Assembly (NCBI GenBank): GCA_021740995.1
Contig: JAIOYR010000038.1
Location: forward strand, 1 to 35,158
DNA length: 35,158 nt
Source: Taibaiella sp.
Lineage (GTDB): Bacteria > Bacteroidota > Bacteroidia > Chitinophagales > Chitinophagaceae
Direction of reading: 5' to 3'
Shown here: in pieces, positions 33,833-35,158 of the stretch
How the letters are laid out: each line of letters opens with the position of its first letter
Position numbering within the stretch: the stretch's first letter is position 1
Notes under the pieces: model-generated
Told to the model about the DNA's origin: nothing
The model's database searches: none
Seen by the model: only the letters and a program-made list of their open reading frames with translations
Translations under genes and position numbers: made by a program

Positions 33833-35158
33833 ATGAATCAAAACCCGGAACAAATAGCACGCGATGAAATAGACAGGCAGCTTACTGCTTGCGGCTGGCT
33901 AGTGCAGGGTAAAGCCAACATCAACTTAGCTGCTGGCGTTGGTGTAGCTGTGCGAGAATACCAGACAACCACCGGCCCTGCTGATTATGTACTTTTTGTA
34001 GATAAGAAACCAGTAGGTATCATAGAGGCTAAAGAAAAAAACAAGGGCATACAGCTAACAACTGTAGAAGAGCAAAGCCTTGAATATGCTACAAGCAAAC
34101 TAAAGTACCTGAATAACGATCCCCTGCCGTTTGTATATGAAAGCACCGGTGAGGTGACTCGTTTTACCGATTACCGTGACCCAAAGCCAAGAGCCCGGCC
34201 TGTATTCAGCTTCCATACACCACAGATATTTCAGGAATGGCTGAAAAAAACCGATACTTTACGTACAGGATTACTCAGCTTACCTGTATTGCCTACCACT
34301 GGCTTGCGAGATTGCCAGGTGTTGGCGATAAACAACCTCGAACATTCATTTAAGGAGAACCGCCCCCGTGCGCTCATACAAATGGCTACGGGATCGGGCA
34401 AAACCTTCACTGCCATTACATTTATATACCGCCTGCTGAAATATGCAGGTGCAAAACGGGTATTGTTTCTGGTAGATACTAAAAACCTGGGCGAGCAGGC
34501 AGAACAGGAGTTTAATGCCTTTGTGCCCAATGACGACAACCGCAAGTTTACCGAGCTGTATGGTGTGCATAGGCTCAAGAGCAGCTTTATACCCACCGAC
34601 AATCAGGTGTATATAAGCACCATACAACGCCTTTACTCGGTGCTGAAAGGAACAGAACTGGAGGATAGTGCCGAAGAACAAAACCCAAATGAAAAATGGC
34701 AACCCAAGGAAGTGCCTCCTATAGAGTACAACCCCAAACTGCCAATAGCTTTCTTCGATTTTGTGGTCATAGATGAGTGCCACCGCAGCATTTACAACCT
34801 GTGGAAACAAGTATTGGAATACTTCGATAGTTTTTTGATAGGGCTAACGGCTACCCCCGATAACCGCACTTTTGGTTTTTTTAATCAGAATGTAGTGAGC
34901 GATTACGGATTTGAAAAGGCGGTGATAGATGGTGTGCTGGTGCCCTACAATGTATTCACCATAGAAACAGAAATAACAAAAAACGGAGCAGAAATAAAAT
35001 TTGGCGAGTATATAGATAAGCGCGAGCGGCTAACACGCAGAAAATTCTGGGAACAACTAGACGAAGATGTAACCTACAGTGCCAAGCGGCTGGATGATGA
35101 TATCGTAAACCCAAGCCAGATACGCACCGTCATACGCAGCTTTAAAGACAACCTGCCC
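33833..35158 (+). CDS. hsdR: Type I restriction endonuclease subunit R, 3' end missing
   Basis: 442 codons are present and open to the window edge; full-length HsdR is about 800-1100 residues. The N-terminal PD-(D/E)xK nuclease shows D51 (GPADYVLFVD) and the pair E65/K67 (GIIEAKEKNKG). The superfamily 2 motor follows: Walker A MATGSGKT (184-191), VLFLVDTKNLGEQAE, motif II DECH (314-317), motif III TATP (339-342). It needs HsdM and HsdS, which cleave or methylate DNA together with it and should lie to the right. ATG at 33833 is the only start fitting the family. Its place on a tRNA-flanked segment with an excisionase-like gene suggests a defence island. Confidence 0.93.
   Translation, partial: MNQNPEQIARDEIDRQLTACGWLVQGKANINLAAGVGVAVREYQTTTGPADYVLFVDKKPVGIIEAKEKNKGIQLTTVEEQSLEYATSKLKYLNNDPLPFVYESTGEVTRFTDYRDPKPRARPVFSFHTPQIFQEWLKKTDTLRTGLLSLPVLPTTGLRDCQVLAINNLEHSFKENRPRALIQMATGSGKTFTAITFIYRLLKYAGAKRVLFLVDTKNLGEQAEQEFNAFVPNDDNRKFTELYGVHRLKSSFIPTDNQVYISTIQRLYSVLKGTELEDSAEEQNPNEKWQPKEVPPIEYNPKLPIAFFDFVVIDECHRSIYNLWKQVLEYFDSFLIGLTATPDNRTFGFFNQNVVSDYGFEKAVIDGVLVPYNVFTIETEITKNGAEIKFGEYIDKRERLTRRKFWEQLDEDVTYSAKRLDDDIVNPSQIRTVIRSFKDNLP

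Noticed and set aside
1-35158. CRISPR array, insertion sequence or rRNA genes
   Set aside because: No regularly spaced repeats, transposase frames with flanking inverted repeats, or rRNA-like stretches were seen.

Overview
The window looks like a chromosomal segment of a Bacteroidota bacterium, probably from the Chitinophagales/Sphingobacteriales side; the rank below phylum is a guess. The reasons are promoters of the Bacteroidota type (TTG, 19-22 bp, TAnnTTTG), start codons with no Shine-Dalgarno sequence, the block rsfS-ftsH-LUD divergent from birA, two very large Reg_prop/Y_Y_Y sensor kinases, an MauE-like/thioredoxin fusion, and an ECF sigma factor overlapping an anti-sigma-like gene with a beta-barrel tail.

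Layout. 1-3.6 kb: a C-terminal processing protease cut by the left edge, a small exported protein, a 438-bp gap, and sdaA (L-serine dehydratase) behind a promoter that carries a near-perfect palindrome. 3.6-7.9 kb: an AhpD-like protein and mtgA on the minus strand, then on the plus strand a membrane-anchored His/Ala-rich repeat protein, hldD (LPS heptose synthesis) and an ArnT-like glycosyltransferase, i.e. an envelope cluster. 7.9-12.5 kb: LUD protein, ftsH, rsfS, divergent birA, and a small membrane protein. 12.5-16.4 kb: a SAM methyltransferase of the glycan-associated type, a bidirectional terminator, an OMP/anti-sigma hybrid with its sigma factor, a GNAT acetyltransferase and a possible 40-aa lipopeptide. 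16.5-23.3 kb: one two-component locus with two tandem paralogous 1000-residue sensor kinases and a single NarL-type regulator. 23.3-32.6 kb: uvrA, two lipoproteins, an MauE/Trx redox fusion, a GT2 glycosyltransferase, a small membrane protein, an orphan histidine kinase and fabH.

32.6 kb to the end: a tRNA-Cys with its own promoter and terminator, followed at once by a tandem 11-bp repeat, an excisionase-like HTH gene, 665 bp without a recognisable gene, and hsdR of a type I restriction system running off the right edge. This resembles the tRNA-side end of an integrated island; the integrase and the second attachment site would lie outside the window.

The most unusual elements are the twin sensor kinases sharing one regulator, the palindrome over the sdaA start site, the IM-anchor/OM-barrel protein coupled to a sigma factor, the His-repeat protein, and the tRNA-Cys island edge. 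I saw no CRISPR array, no insertion sequence and no rRNA. The known gene families account for most of the window, and I cannot claim a wholly new system.
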